The notes beneath the pieces were generated by a model, which saw nothing but the letters and a program-made list of their open reading frames with translations, did no database searches and was not told the origin of the DNA. This document shows positions 11,059-22,547 of a DNA stretch of 64,000 nt, piece after piece (within the stretch, counting starts at the first letter, position 1; each line of letters begins with the position of its first letter). Both the position numbers and the translations under genes were made by a program. The stretch comes from Akanthomyces muscarius. Taxonomy: Eukaryota > Ascomycota > Sordariomycetes > Hypocreales > Cordycipitaceae. Where the stretch lies: assembly GCF_028009165.1 (NCBI RefSeq), contig NC_079245.1:3224001-3288000 (forward strand), written 5' to 3'.

Positions 11059-13247
11059 CCCAAAGTTCGCTCAGGCTTCTGGAAGGCGTACTAGCACTAC
11101 GTACGCAGGCGGGTGCGCGGTGGCCGCGGAGCCGTGGGAACCACTGCATCGAGTCTGGTGGATCGTAGGTTCTGTTGTGTATCTGCAGATGCAGCATGCG
11201 ACGAGATGCGAATCTGGGCTCTTGATTTAATCGTCATGATCAGCAGCAGACAGACGCGGGCATCATCGACAGAGCGCTAGGCTGAGAGGCAGAGAGGCAG
11301 GTACCGTCATGCGCGACGAGGCAAAAAGCCAGAGATTGGGGTAGTTGGGAGCTGAGAGGCAGGCGAGTAATGACGGACGCCAAGGATCTGATGAGCATGG
11401 GCAACGCCCTGTCTGTCGCGAGCATGTCTGTATAGTTGGTGTCTATTCATGGTTGTGTCGCGGTACTGGTACTGGTACGTGTTTGCATGGTTGCGATGTG
11501 GTTGTGTGGATACGCGGGCGTCGAGTGGTGTGTTGGGGTGGTGGGGAGAAACAAGCCCTGGAAACGGCTTCCTTCGGCTTGAGACAATGGGCTAAAATAA
11601 ACTACTGGATGTCCAATGTTTAATGAAGCTCGCTGCTATTGACGATGTGCCTTCACTGTGCAAGCTGGCGTAACGCCATGAAGAGAGAGGATGGGCGCTT
11701 ATTCATTTCTCCGCGGCCCGTTCTTGGCTAGGACGACATGCACGTTTTCGTGACAAATCGTCATATTTGCGCAGAAGTGGAAAATGCCAATGTTTAGTAA
11801 CAGCAAAGCGGGAGAAGATGGAAAGACACATTGACATTGACACCCTGGCTCGCGAGGGCAACTGGGCAGCCGCGCGTGGGCTGGTTTTCCCCGTGGCGCC
11901 CCAGGCCATCAGCCGAATGATGCCATGGTGCATGGTGGCGGGCGGTGATCGATGGAGTCGCTGGGCGAACAAGCTAACAAGCTCGCAAGCTAGTCGATTA
12001 CTGCACTACTACCAGTACGTACTGGTAGCGGCTGGTGGGATGCGGCTGGACTGGAGCTGTCAAACTGGGCCAGAAAGGAGACTTGTGTCGTGCCGTGCCT
12101 TGCCTGGATGAGCGAGCCGCACGCAGCCTTGTTGCGACGCTGATCAGCTGCGGTTGCAGTTGGCTATTTTTACCCTTGTTTCCTTTCTTTCTTTTTTCTT
12201 CTTTTTTTCAATTGTCTTGGTCGTTGCTCTCGCCAAGCGATTCGGATCATCTTCATCAGGCTGGGCATCGCCTAGAAAACAACTGGCAGCGCCTCCCGAG
12301 AGCGCCATGCAAAAACGCCCTGCAGCAGCCTCCGAGTCACCTGTAATTTATTACCAGTAGCTGCTTGGCTGTGCTAGGCTGGGCGCCTCTCCTTGGCGGT
12401 GGCGTGGTTTCTGCTTTCCCCTCCCACCCTCTACAACCAGCCGCTAAACTGGAAAAATGGCTGCCGCACTCGGCGACGGTCGAGTCGAGTGCGGAGGGTG
12501 AGACAATGCCCAGAACTGCAGCCGGCCGCGAAGAAATTCAAACGGGGAATTAACAACCAAGCATTATGAGTGCGCACGAGATCAAGAAGCCAGGAAAAAC
12601 TGGAATTGGAGGGGGAATCGCAGCTCCCGGGCTTGTCCCCAGGTTCGGGCGTGCGGGCGGGCGGGCGGTGCATGACTAGCTGGCCTGGCGGCGCGCGCGC
12701 AAGGTCAATCAATGAACGGATGCAAGCCACTCATGCTGGACTCCAAAGTACCAGTAGCCGGGCAAAACAGGAATTCTGCTGCCTGGTGCCACGTTTTTGT
12801 GATTGCATGTGTACTTTTTGCACCTGAAAGATGTGTATTTATGCGTACTCGGCACGGATGGACCATCCGACATGACGCCGGCCGCTAATCGCATCCATCA
12901 GAGACATTGTTGACCGAAACAGCAACAACGAATAGTTGGCGTTCCGAAAATAGGAGCCCGTCTCATGTTTTTGGGACCAGCGAAGAATGTCTTGTTTGTT
13001 ATTGTGCTTCGACTGGACTGCAAGCTGTCCAGTTTACCAGTTGTTTTCCAGGCAGTTGGTTATTGCTCACGCTGTCCCGCGCCCATCCGCATGTGAGTGG
13101 GTGCTGCAGCGCCGGACCGTTGGGGCGCTGCATGAGGCTCGTGCGCTAAGGCACATGAGGCAGTACCTACCCAATTGCCAGAGAGGACAGCGCCGCAATC
13201 AGACTCCTCCCCTGTCGCTGTACCCGTAGGCTGGCTGTGACCCTGCA

Positions 13248-13528
13248 AGATAGGCACTGTGGGGCCTGAGGCTGTTTACGACTTTCTGGGGCTGTTTACG
13301 GCGGACCTTCAAGGCTGTTCTGTCAGCGACTCAGCGCCCGGCACCAGGTCTGCCGCGGGGCCACACTCACCTTGAGTCTACCTACTCCGTACTGGAGACT
13401 GGTACGGCCTACGCCCGCCAGTGCGCCCCAGCCGCTTCTGGGGCTTCCAGCGCTCTTTCTCCAGGCTTGCAGGGGGCGTCTGGGGTCTCCCGTTTACCCC
13501 AAAAATCTGCACCTGCCTGACCAGATAA
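13248..13528. promoter_or_regulatory. Two GATA-type motifs upstream of permease
   Basis: AGATAG at 13248-13253 and AGATAA at 13523-13528 match HGATAR, the binding site of AreA/NIT2 nitrogen GATA factors, and lie 530-810 bases before the amino-acid permease start. HGATAR is short, so chance matches are expected; assignment is inference from the permease function. Confidence 0.3.
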
Positions 13529-14058
13529 CAATCAGCCAAACCACAGCTAAATAGGTACCTACGCTGCGCCGCACCGCCCTCCTCTCCAGCCGGTACCTCC
13601 AAAGCTCGAAGCCTCGTTTGCTCGCCCCTCCCGCCTCCGACGAACCCCAAAACCGGACGCACGCCCACATCAATCCAGCTTTTCTTCTTTTTTTTTCCCG
13701 CTCCTCTCCTCCACATCACTCTTCTCTGTTTGTTCATCCTCATCCTCTCTCCTCCATTGCCATTTACTACTTCCTTCGGTGTCGTGCCTGGTTGGTCGTG
13801 TCGGGCATCAATCACCACTGCGCCGCCCGCCCATCGATGTTTGCCCACTGTTGTGCCCGCTACATCCACCTCTACCGCACATACAGCTGAGCGAGCTCGC
13901 CCCGTTGCTACGCATTGCTACGCTGCACAACAAGGGAACGAGACCATTTTTCTGACGTCACATTCCTGCTATTGCTTGGTCTCTCAGCTTCAGTGTACTT
14001 GACTGCAGTATACCTACCTGTTTTATCCTCAACCTGATTGCGCGCTTCTCCCCTCAAC

Positions 14059-15732
14059 ATGGAGAAAAAAGTCTCGCACGAGGGCCATGGCTCCGGCGAC
14101 AGCTACAACCTCAACATCGAGGCCTCCCAGCCCGCCGAGACCGCCGAATTCAACCTCGCCAACAAGCATGACCAGCTCGAGCGCGGTCTCAAGAGTCGAC
14201 ACATTCAGTTCCTCGCCCTCGGTGGTGCCATCGGTACCGGTCTCTTTGTCGGTTCCGGTGCCATCCTCAGCCAGTGCGGCCCCGCGCCTCTCTTCATGGC
14301 CTACATCTTCATGATGGCCATTGTCTGGACCGTCATGAACTGTCTTGCCGAAATGGTCACTCTCCTGCCCATGCGCGGCATCACCGTCCCCTACTTTGTC
14401 GAGCGCTTCGTCGATCCCTCCCTTGCCTTTGCCGCCGGCTGGAACTACTGGTACGTCTACGCCATCCTCGTCGGAGCAGAAGCCTCCGCCGCCAGTATAG
14501 TCATCGACTACTGGCCTGGCGCCCGAAAGGTCCACGTTGCCGTCTGGATTACCGTCGTCCTCTTCGTCATGCTCTTCCTCAATATCATTGCCGTTCAATT
14601 CTTTGGCGAGGCCGAGTTTTGGTTTGCCAGTATCAAGCTGCTCACCATCATGGGCCTCATCATTCTCGGCATCGTCATCTTCTTTGGCGGCGGCCCCAAT
14701 CAATCGCATGTGCGAGGCTTTTATTACTGGGCTCATCCAGGGGCCTTTGTGCAGTACAAAGGTGTAGGGGGCTCGACTGGCCGCTTCCTCGCCTTTTGGC
14801 ACGCCTTCATCACCGCCGGCTTCGCCTTCATCACCTCCCCCGAGCTGATTGCCATTGCTGCCGGTGAGACTGTCGCTCCTCGTCGCAACATTCCCAAGGC
14901 TGCTCGCCGCTTCGTCTGGCGTCTTGCCATCTTCTACGGTTGCTCTTCGCTCATCATTGGTATCCTCGTCGCTTCCAACGACGATCAGCTTCTCGGCGCT
15001 CTCGACAGCGGCGCCGGTGGTGCCGCTGCCTCTCCGTTTGTTATTGGCATCCAGAACGTTGGCATCGCCGTCCTCAACCACATCATCAATGCCGCCATTC
15101 TCACCTCTGCCTGGTCGGCCGGTAACTCCTTTCTCTACTCGGGCAGCCGTGTCCTCTACTCCATGTCACTTACCGGCAATGCCCCCCGCATCTTCTCCAA
15201 GACGACTAAGCTTGGTGTTCCCTGGGTCGCTGTCCTCACCACCTTTGCTGTCGGCCTGCTCTCCTATCTCAATGTCAGCAACTCTGGTGAAAAGGTCTTC
15301 ACCTGGTTCGTCAACCTGTCGACCGTTTCTGGCTATATTGCGTGGATCATCGTCATGATTACCTACGTCCGCTTCCGCAAAGCCCTCGAGTACAACAACC
15401 TCATGGACATTCGCCCGTACACGACGCCCCTCCAGCCCTATGCCAGCTATTTCATGATTGGCCTGGTCAGTCTCATCACCATCACCAACGGCTTTCAGAC
15501 CTTCATGGCCAAGCCCTTTGTCGCTGCTGATTTCATCGCCGCCTACATTACCATTCCCATTGTCGTGCTACTCTACGTCGGTCACAAGATCTGGTTCAGA
15601 ACCCGCCTCGCCATCCCGATACACGAGATTGACGTCGTCACTGGCGTCAAGGAAATGGACGAGCTGGCGCAGATGGAGGAGGAGCGTGTTGCCAGTAATG
15701 TGTTCCAGAAGGTTTGGTACTGGCTCGCGTAG
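14059..15732 (+). CDS. Amino-acid permease, fungal YAT/APC family
   Basis: Plasma-membrane proton symporter for amino acids, APC superfamily, 557 residues in a single exon, normal family length. I chose ATG 14059 (CAACATGG context) rather than an upstream in-frame non-ATG extension. The cytosolic N-terminus (residues about 1-45) ends in the conserved block LERGLKSRHIQFLALGGAIG followed by TGLF, covering the start of TM1. Further family marks are the TM3 region around AEMV, a long loop before FAFITSPELIAI in TM6, ETVAPRRNIPKA after it, and a cytosolic tail ending VWYWLA. Twelve hydrophobic helices can be counted. The closest types I recall are fungal general, proline-type and INDA1-like permeases, but substrate cannot be fixed from sequence. 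Nitrogen regulation is plausible from GATA motifs upstream. Confidence 0.95.
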   Translation: MEKKVSHEGHGSGDSYNLNIEASQPAETAEFNLANKHDQLERGLKSRHIQFLALGGAIGTGLFVGSGAILSQCGPAPLFMAYIFMMAIVWTVMNCLAEMVTLLPMRGITVPYFVERFVDPSLAFAAGWNYWYVYAILVGAEASAASIVIDYWPGARKVHVAVWITVVLFVMLFLNIIAVQFFGEAEFWFASIKLLTIMGLIILGIVIFFGGGPNQSHVRGFYYWAHPGAFVQYKGVGGSTGRFLAFWHAFITAGFAFITSPELIAIAAGETVAPRRNIPKAARRFVWRLAIFYGCSSLIIGILVASNDDQLLGALDSGAGGAAASPFVIGIQNVGIAVLNHIINAAILTSAWSAGNSFLYSGSRVLYSMSLTGNAPRIFSKTTKLGVPWVAVLTTFAVGLLSYLNVSNSGEKVFTWFVNLSTVSGYIAWIIVMITYVRFRKALEYNNLMDIRPYTTPLQPYASYFMIGLVSLITITNGFQTFMAKPFVAADFIAAYITIPIVVLLYVGHKIWFRTRLAIPIHEIDVVTGVKEMDELAQMEEERVASNVFQKVWYWLA

Positions 15733-18700
15733 GCGCTTTGCGTCCTAGCCTGCCGTGCTGCTCTGGTTTTGATTATTTGCCATTTTTCTGCTTTGATGAT
15801 GCACATGCATATACTTGACATCTCGTTCTATTTCTCTCATCTTGTTGGATACCACTCTTCAAATCCCATGTCCAGACGACATGCTTTTACAGATCTCAGA
15901 TTGAATTTTACCACTTTCTTGAAGTTGCTACCCTATACCTCTGTGACTGTATTGCTGGATGGCTGGACGGTCTCAGACAATATGTGTTTGAGCACAGCTT
16001 CATCCAGCACATGCTGAGTTGATATTTAGCATTTGGTCCAATCCCGAAGCCTGCTCAGGAAATAGCTCGGGTTGACTCGATTGACAAGTTAAAAATGTTT
16101 TTTTTTTTTTTGCTTGACGGTGCTTGATCTACGAGCGATGCGGCCACGCGACATAAAGCCGAGAGCAATTTGATCCACAAGGACAAGCAGATATTGGCAG
16201 CAAGACAAAAAATGCTGAGATGCGACCAAAGCCGTTTTCTCTCTGTCTCTGTCTCTCTCTCTCTGGCCACGCGCGCAAAAGCTCAGCTCAGCGACTTTGT
16301 CTCATCTACGATTGTTTTGACACGGGTTCGCTCCCACAGCATTCCAGCGCGCTCCAGCTACATCGGATCGTGCTTGCGCATGTGCAAGACGTTGAGAAGA
16401 AGAGAAAGAGACAGGCGCTTGATTTCTGGAATTCAAAAAAAGAAAAAGCATGACGCTTACTTTTTACCTGAGCAGATGACTGAAAGAGACGAAGCAACGC
16501 TTGCCATTGTTATATACTGTAGGTATGGGGGCGTGAATGTTTCGGAGTGTTTCTCGGCCGCGAAAGGTGCAGTCACATCGTCTACGCGATCGGCATCGAT
16601 GGCGAGCTCGTCCGCTTCTGGCCGCGAATCACGATGACCTCGCTGCAAAAGGGTCACATCTTCCGATGGACGGACCTGCGACTATTGGTGCAGGAAAGGA
16701 AAGAAAGGGACGTCCGCCGCCGGAGCAACCCCCCCCTTACTGCTTTTGGCGAGTACTGAGCATGCATGTCGCAGTTGTCTGTTTAACGTGGCTGGCAAAA
16801 GGAAAAAAAAAAGGGATCAAGACTGGAAATAATATGAAAGAGGAAGAGGGAAAAGGGATGTGTCCGTGTAGAACAATGGCGTGGCCCCCTTTTCCCGGCA
16901 TGTCTCTCTACTTTCACCCGAGCCCTTGCGTTAGCACTGTCAACGAAGGACACCAAGACGAAGCCAAGCGATATTGGCGTGAATACACCGTGGTAGCATC
17001 TCTGGAGAAAATATCAAAGTGTAATGGCGCATTTTCTTCGCTTGGGGAGATTGAAGAGGCCAAGGGGGGTGGGCACCCCATGCTTAGGGCATATCGAGCA
17101 TCGTTCGGCAGGTGAAAAGGCGGAGGTGGCGCTTGGCCGTTGAACTACTTTGTATGCCAGTTCCTTTTTTTCTTTCTTGTCCTTGCTGCTTCTTCAGAGA
17201 CCGGAAAAGCCCTTTTTTATGAGTTGACGCGGTTCGCTTTTAGACCTTGGGATGAAACTTGTTCTTCTGAGTGAGGTGAGCGAGCTGCAAAGAGTTTCCA
17301 ATACAGGAAAAGCGTCAGGTACCAAAAAGGCGGGCGCGAAAATCCCCAGGGTTGATGATGACCCGCAGGGAAACCAAAACGCGCCCAAAATGCCAATGAG
17401 GATTGTCGGCGTGGGAGATGAGCAAATTTAACCTCGCTGGGCGAGCTAAACCAATCAGGGTGTAACGCGTTGGTGCATATCAGACAACCCCCATGCCCCC
17501 CTTCATCTCCCCCCCCCTGGTGGCCCTACCAGTATTTTTCTGGATCTCCTTCTCGTTATTTGCTTTCTCCTGCGCTGGCCGTTGCTCCCCCAGAAAATCA
17601 AATCGGGGCGCAGCAGCAGTTCCCTCGATAAACGAGAACAGGAACAAAAAGGGCTGCAGAAGGGATCTTGGCCCCTACACCCAACTATATAGCTTTATCG
17701 AAACATGTATGGATATTTGTATAGGAGAGAAACGACTGCACGCCCCTTTTTTGAACAAAGAGACGAAGAAACAAAACATCGTTTTACTTCGTACTGCTTC
17801 GACGCAAATCACAGCACATAGGGTGCCGCTTGCAACATGACCACGCCCCGCGCTCATTTACAGACCAGCCAAAGAAGACTCGAGTAGAGAAGGATGTGGG
17901 CACACCTCATCAACAAGTTGCCGTGACCGCTGTGACGAGTGCCTTTGTGGTGAGACGGCGTGGTAGCGGATACAAACGCCACACCTCATTTCCCTTTGAA
18001 GCCCCTGGTCGCCAGGTACCGAGGTCAAGCCCCCAGCGCGTGGGTGAGACCCTGGTCTGAGTGCTGGTAGTTTACTGGGTTCGAGTGGGCTCCGGCGGCA
18101 TTCGAGTCTCACAAGAGTCGCAAGGGAATTCCCCTCGTGCCCAACGCGCCCGCCCGGCCCATGTCGCACTCTACACGACTGGACAACAAAAACCGAATTG
18201 ACTCTTTGGTAGCGCTGGGGTTTTTAGACCAGTGGAACTAGGTGTGATTGCCGGGGCCTGCGGGCGCTCTTTGTGGTGTGCTTTTCCCGTTTGTGTGTGT
18301 TGTGTGTGTCTTCGTGAGATGTGCTCTCCCCCCCCCATACATGCCATATTACTAGAACTGGCGCCACACACCAACGCCTTTCCTTTTCCCTCTTCTTCTT
18401 CTTCTTCTTCTTCTTCTTCTTCAGCAAAGCACAATACCGTCCTGTTCGCTTCGTTCTCAAAAGACTTCGTTGGCAAAGTCTATGTCCCTTAACGTATATT
18501 CTACGAAAAAACTTACATACGGAACCAACCAACCACACACACTCATTTCACAACATCCACACACCCACTGACAACCAAACGCTCATTTCACTCTTGAACT
18601 TGAAACAAGTCGCGCCTTTGCTTCAGCCAGCCAGCCCCCGTCCGTCGGCCAAGTCTATTTGCAATACTTTAACAAAAAGACGTTGACAACTCGTTGACGG

Positions 18701-18794
18701 AGACTTATCTTGCCTCTGTCATATCGCCATTTTTGAAGAACTGTACCTACAGCTACACAACCTACACCAAGAACCAACTGCAGCAGCCATCACG
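15733..18794. other. Intergenic region, 3 kb
   Basis: No gene supported. It contains homopolymer runs (T at 16097-16110, A near 16800), a CT run near 16240-16262, a CTT microsatellite, and CT/CA-rich sequence from about 18490 that looks like the promoter and leader of the small wall-protein gene. Confidence 0.5.
18391..18422. repeat. (CTT)n microsatellite
   Basis: About ten tandem CTT units in the presumed promoter of the GPI-type protein gene, 370 bases before its start codon. Confidence 0.93.
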
Positions 18795-19187
18795 ATGCGT
18801 TTCTCTACCGCTCTCGTCGCCGTCCTCCCGGCCCTTGCCCTGGCCGACACCACCAGCGTCAGCGCCGCGCCCAGCATGACCACCGTCACCGACACCAGCC
18901 GCACCACCATCACCACCACCTGCACCGACACGGCGCACCTCACCAAGACGGTCACGCTCTCGCGCATACACACCACCGTGTCCACCATCAACAGCACCAG
19001 CACCGTCATCCAGCCCACCGGCGGCATCACCCACCCGACAACCTCGCTGCCCTCGGCCTCGCTCACGTCCAGCACCACCCCGTCCGCGGTGCCCTCCAAG
19101 GGCCCGGCCAATGCCGGCGCCGCCCTCGACGCCGGCAAATTTGCCTTTGCTGGTGTCGTCGGCATGCTTGTCGCCGCCCTTTTGTAA
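18795..19187 (+). CDS. Small Ser/Thr-rich GPI-anchored cell-wall protein
   Basis: A 130-residue single-exon secreted protein, predicted to sit in the plasma membrane or cell wall. Residues 1-17 form a signal peptide (MRFSTALVAVLPALALA). The mature part is about half Ser/Thr/Pro, suited to O-mannosylation, with a conserved-looking core around TTTCTDTAHLTKTVTLSRIH and one N-glycosylation sequon (NST). The C-terminus has a small-residue cleavage region (PANAGAALDAG) followed by a hydrophobic tail of about 17 residues ending VAALL, the pattern of a GPI signal. Related short proteins with a 'TKTVTLSR' core occur across hypocrealean fungi, without known function. The start has a CACG ATG context after a long CT/CA-rich leader. 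Confidence 0.85.
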   Translation: MRFSTALVAVLPALALADTTSVSAAPSMTTVTDTSRTTITTTCTDTAHLTKTVTLSRIHTTVSTINSTSTVIQPTGGITHPTTSLPSASLTSSTTPSAVPSKGPANAGAALDAGKFAFAGVVGMLVAALL

Positions 19188-20768
19188 AGGGGAAGAAGGA
19201 AAAGCTTGAACGCCTCCCTTTCCCCGGTGTATACAATTTGGGCAGGACCTTTCGATGAGTTTGTTGTCGCCTTTTTTCCACTTCGCTTCTGGCAACGCTC
19301 CGGTACAATCTTCAAAACCAAGACATTTACAAACCACCCTCTCGCTGTTCAAATGAGAACAAGAGAAATCATTCTTTCCTTTGTCAGCTTTTTGTGAACC
19401 TCGTTTTTTTATACCTTTTTTCTTTCTGCCGGCAGGCGTTCTTTCTGGATTGGTTATGCTTGACGACCTCGACGAGTACGAACTAGGGCGACTTTTTTCC
19501 GGGCACCAGTTTTCATCATCTCTCACATCCTTTTGCATTCTCTCATCTCCTCTACTTTTTGTCATTTCCTTTGGCATTGGGCGTGGTTTCTGAGAGAGGG
19601 CAGCATGAGCGTGAAGAGGTGAAGACTGCCGCACACGTTACTGCCCGCATCTGCCTCCTTCTGGTTCGTCGCATACGCATATACTGGGCGGCTGTCTTCC
19701 TTTTCGCCTTCAGGAACTTTGTTGATGTTTACTTCGATTTCTGGGGAGGGAGGAGAAGCAGTCGTTTGTTCTCATAACTTTTAATGTTTCCAACTGTAAT
19801 CCAGCTGTACCCCAGCTTGGACGACAAGGATCATGCCCGGTCATCAGGATAGGGCTCTCGTCCTTTCCGTGGCAAAGTCTCATTGACTCGGAATGAGTCT
19901 GCGTCGGCAGTGCTCGAACCGCAGACTCATTGCCATCGGCAACTTCAGGGCATGACTGGAGAATTTAGAAGCTTACAAACAACTTCATCTTCGACTTGTT
20001 ACCATATTTACCCATCTTTCATGGGGTGAACAGGACTTTTTACACTTTTATGCCTTCTCAGGGACTGGTCGCCGCTCCAATCTTCGGAAGGAAGCAGCGA
20101 TCTCCTACCTTTTTTCATCAGACAAAACAAGATTTTGTTTCTTCTCGGTACTCGGGCGGCAGCCAGTGGCCTGCATTCTTTTTGAGAATGAAGCCTCTGC
20201 TAGGGACTGCTGCAGGCGATGGGCTTTCTAGGTTTTCTTCATTTCGTTTATAGAACCTTCAGACGGCTGCTTTTGAAGCAACGCAAATAGATAGAACCAA
20301 TCGACGAGACTTTGAAGATATATTCTGGATCGTGTGACTTGGGTGCTGTGTGGATGGCGGAAGTGTAGTGATGTATTGATAGGCCTATGCCGACCGTGTC
20401 GCAGAAGCAACCGCGCCGACGACGGTATGAATCATTACGAATCATAGTCTTGCGCCCTCTCTGTCTTGCAATTTGATGGCGCCAGTACCAGGATAGCCTT
20501 GCCTGCTGATTAAATGGCCGCCTGCGACTCGTGTCCGCGGTCGGCGGCGGGTCCCATCGGCCTTTGTGTCCCCCCAAACTCCAAGCGGCCACCAGAGAGG
20601 CAAAATTTGTGGAGCGCCCTGTCCAACATTTTAGTCAACGATTTGTTGGACAAACTCGAGCTTTTCTGGCCCGTGGATTCCCCCTCCCATTGACCTTTTA
20701 TCAGAATACACACTTCCTGATTCATCTAGGAAATCGGGAAGGCCATCCCCCACCACACACACACAGCA
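19188..20768. other. Intergenic region
   Basis: No gene recognised between the wall-protein gene and lipoyl synthase. T-rich sequence in the first 600 bases probably holds the 3' UTR and terminator of the upstream gene; ACACACACA at 20755-20764 directly precedes the lipoyl synthase start codon. Confidence 0.5.
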
Positions 20769-22031
20769 ATGGCTTCTCTACAGCGATCCGCCGCACCCCT
20801 GCGAAAGGTACTCACCTCCAGAGCTTCCGCCGCCGTCGTCTCGTCCACCACAGCCACAAGGGGTCTTGCCACCGTCCCCTCGCCCTCCGATGCCGCCGTC
20901 GACAAGCCCAAGCGCAAGACATACTTTAAAGACACGAGCGTCGCCTCGCTCGACGACTTCATCGGCTCCAAGAGCGCCGCCAGCAGCGATGCACTGAACC
21001 AGTCGGCCGCGTACGAGCTGCGCACCGCCCAGGTCGGCCCCGCGGGCAAGAAGCGCACCATCACGCGCCTGCCCGAGTGGCTCAAGACGCCCATCCCCGC
21101 GGGCAACGACAACTTCAAGAAGATCAAGGCGGACCTGCGCGGCCTCGGGCTCCACACGGTCTGCGAGGAGGCGCGCTGCCCCAACATCTCCGAGTGCTGG
21201 GGCGGCTCCGACAAGTCGGCCGCCACGGCCACCATCATGCTCATGGGCGACACGTGCACGCGCGGGTGCCGCTTCTGCAGCGTCAAGACGAACCGCGCGC
21301 CGGCGCCCCTCGACCCCCACGAGCCCGAGCACACGGCCGAGGCCCTCGCCCGCTGGGGCCTGGGCTACGTCGTCCTCACAAGCGTCGACCGCGACGACCT
21401 CGCCGACGGCGGCGCCCACCACTTTGCCGAGACGATCCGCAAGATCAAGCACAAGAAGCCCTCGCTGCTCGTCGAGGCCCTGACGGGCGACTTCCGCGGC
21501 GACCTCGACATGGTCAAGGTCGTCGCCGACAGCGGCCTCGACGTCTACGCCCACAACGTCGAGACGGTCGAGGCCCTGACGCCGTACGTGCGAGACAGGC
21601 GCGCCACGTTCCGCCAGAGCTTGAAGGTGCTCAAGCACGTCAAGGACGTCCGCGGCCAGCAGGGCATCATCACCAAGACGAGCATCATGCTGGGCCTCGG
21701 CGAGCAGGAGCAGGAGCTCATGGACGCCCTGAAGGAGCTCCGCAAGGCCGACGTCGACGTCGTCACCTTTGGCCAGTACATGCGTCCCACGAAGCGCCAC
21801 CTCAAGGTCGAAAAGTACATCACCCCCGACGAGTTTGAGATGTGGCGCCAGCGCGCCCTCGACATGGGCTTCCTCTACGTCGCCAGCGGGCCGCTCGTCC
21901 GCTCGTCCTACAAGGCCGGCGAGGCCTTTATCGAAAACGTACTCCGCAAGCGTGCCGGCGACAAGGCGGGAATTCCTACGCAGGCCAACCTCGAGCAGGC
22001 TGTGGCCATGGACGGTCGCACCGGACCCTAG
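20769..22031 (+). CDS. LIP5: Lipoyl synthase, mitochondrial
   Basis: Radical-SAM enzyme that inserts two sulfurs into octanoyl groups on E2 subunits and glycine-cleavage H protein, in the mitochondrial matrix. 420 residues in one exon, normal length. Residues 1-32 are Ser/Arg/Ala-rich, a mitochondrial presequence. The auxiliary 4Fe-4S cluster cysteines are Cys132, Cys137 and Cys143 ([12 protein letters not shown]), the radical-SAM CX3CX2C set is Cys163, Cys167 and Cys170 (CTRGCRFC), and the C-terminal SGPLVRSSY motif supplies the serine ligand of the auxiliary cluster. All catalytic elements are present. Codon use is very GC-rich at third positions, so the opposite strand is also open for 430 codons; that antisense frame is an artefact. 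Confidence 0.98.
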   Translation: MASLQRSAAPLRKVLTSRASAAVVSSTTATRGLATVPSPSDAAVDKPKRKTYFKDTSVASLDDFIGSKSAASSDALNQSAAYELRTAQVGPAGKKRTITRLPEWLKTPIPAGNDNFKKIKADLRGLGLHTVCEEARCPNISECWGGSDKSAATATIMLMGDTCTRGCRFCSVKTNRAPAPLDPHEPEHTAEALARWGLGYVVLTSVDRDDLADGGAHHFAETIRKIKHKKPSLLVEALTGDFRGDLDMVKVVADSGLDVYAHNVETVEALTPYVRDRRATFRQSLKVLKHVKDVRGQQGIITKTSIMLGLGEQEQELMDALKELRKADVDVVTFGQYMRPTKRHLKVEKYITPDEFEMWRQRALDMGFLYVASGPLVRSSYKAGEAFIENVLRKRAGDKAGIPTQANLEQAVAMDGRTGP

Positions 22032-22547
22032 GATTCTTGATTTGCTGCTGTAATTATACCTATAAACCATATAAATATACTGGAAGGGGCGTATGCGTTT
22101 TCATTTGCATTTACTTTGGGTTTCATTGAAAAGTGAAGATGGGGGCGTGGGACGACATCGGGACAATACGGCGTCTGGGACTGCATTTATTACATTGCTT
22201 TTATTATAGCCATGAAGCATTTTGGCGGCTCTAGATTTCTGGCGGCTGGCTCAATAGCTGCCGTCTTTCAACTATTAATCATGAACTTGGCAGAGCCTTC
22301 AACAAATTGGCCTGCATTGAAAAAAGACATTTCATTTTTGGTCCCATCTAAATCATCAATTCATTAAGCTGAATAGCGCATGCTTTTGGTATCGTTAACA
22401 TCCACGCCCTCCAAAAAAAAATATAACCGAGGCAAGTTTACCCAAACTGCGGCCTAAAAGTGACGGCCCGTATCGAGGCCAAATATACATGCGCTGCAAG
22501 GTTGGACTCCCGTCAAATGTTAGCGAGGGAAGTCGGATCTCCCTCCC
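22032..22547. other. Convergent 3' intergenic region
   Basis: AT-rich spacer between the convergent lipoyl synthase and RNA methyltransferase genes. It includes ATAAATATA near 22071 that could serve in 3' end formation. No gene is seen. Confidence 0.55.

Larger units (their letters stand above)
10260..14058. other. Long intergenic region before the permease
   Basis: About 3.8 kb without a supported gene. It holds the GACA microsatellite, a poly-T stretch at 10500-10516, and from about 13560 to 14050 a CT-rich leader typical of a strongly expressed fungal gene, leading into the permease start. Some of this may be transcribed as 5' UTR. Confidence 0.5.

Noticed and set aside
10943..11230. Frames through the GACA array encoding repeated Asp-Arg-Gln-Thr
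   Set aside because: Artefact of a tetranucleotide microsatellite.
14029..15081. 350-codon open frame opposite the amino-acid permease
   Set aside because: Antisense shadow of a well-supported transporter; acidic, repetitive translation without domains.
20778..22070. 430-codon open frame opposite lipoyl synthase
   Set aside because: It mirrors a gene with complete radical-SAM and auxiliary-cluster motifs. Strong G/C at third positions leaves the reverse frame open, and its translation is low-complexity Leu/Val/Asp/Arg sequence.
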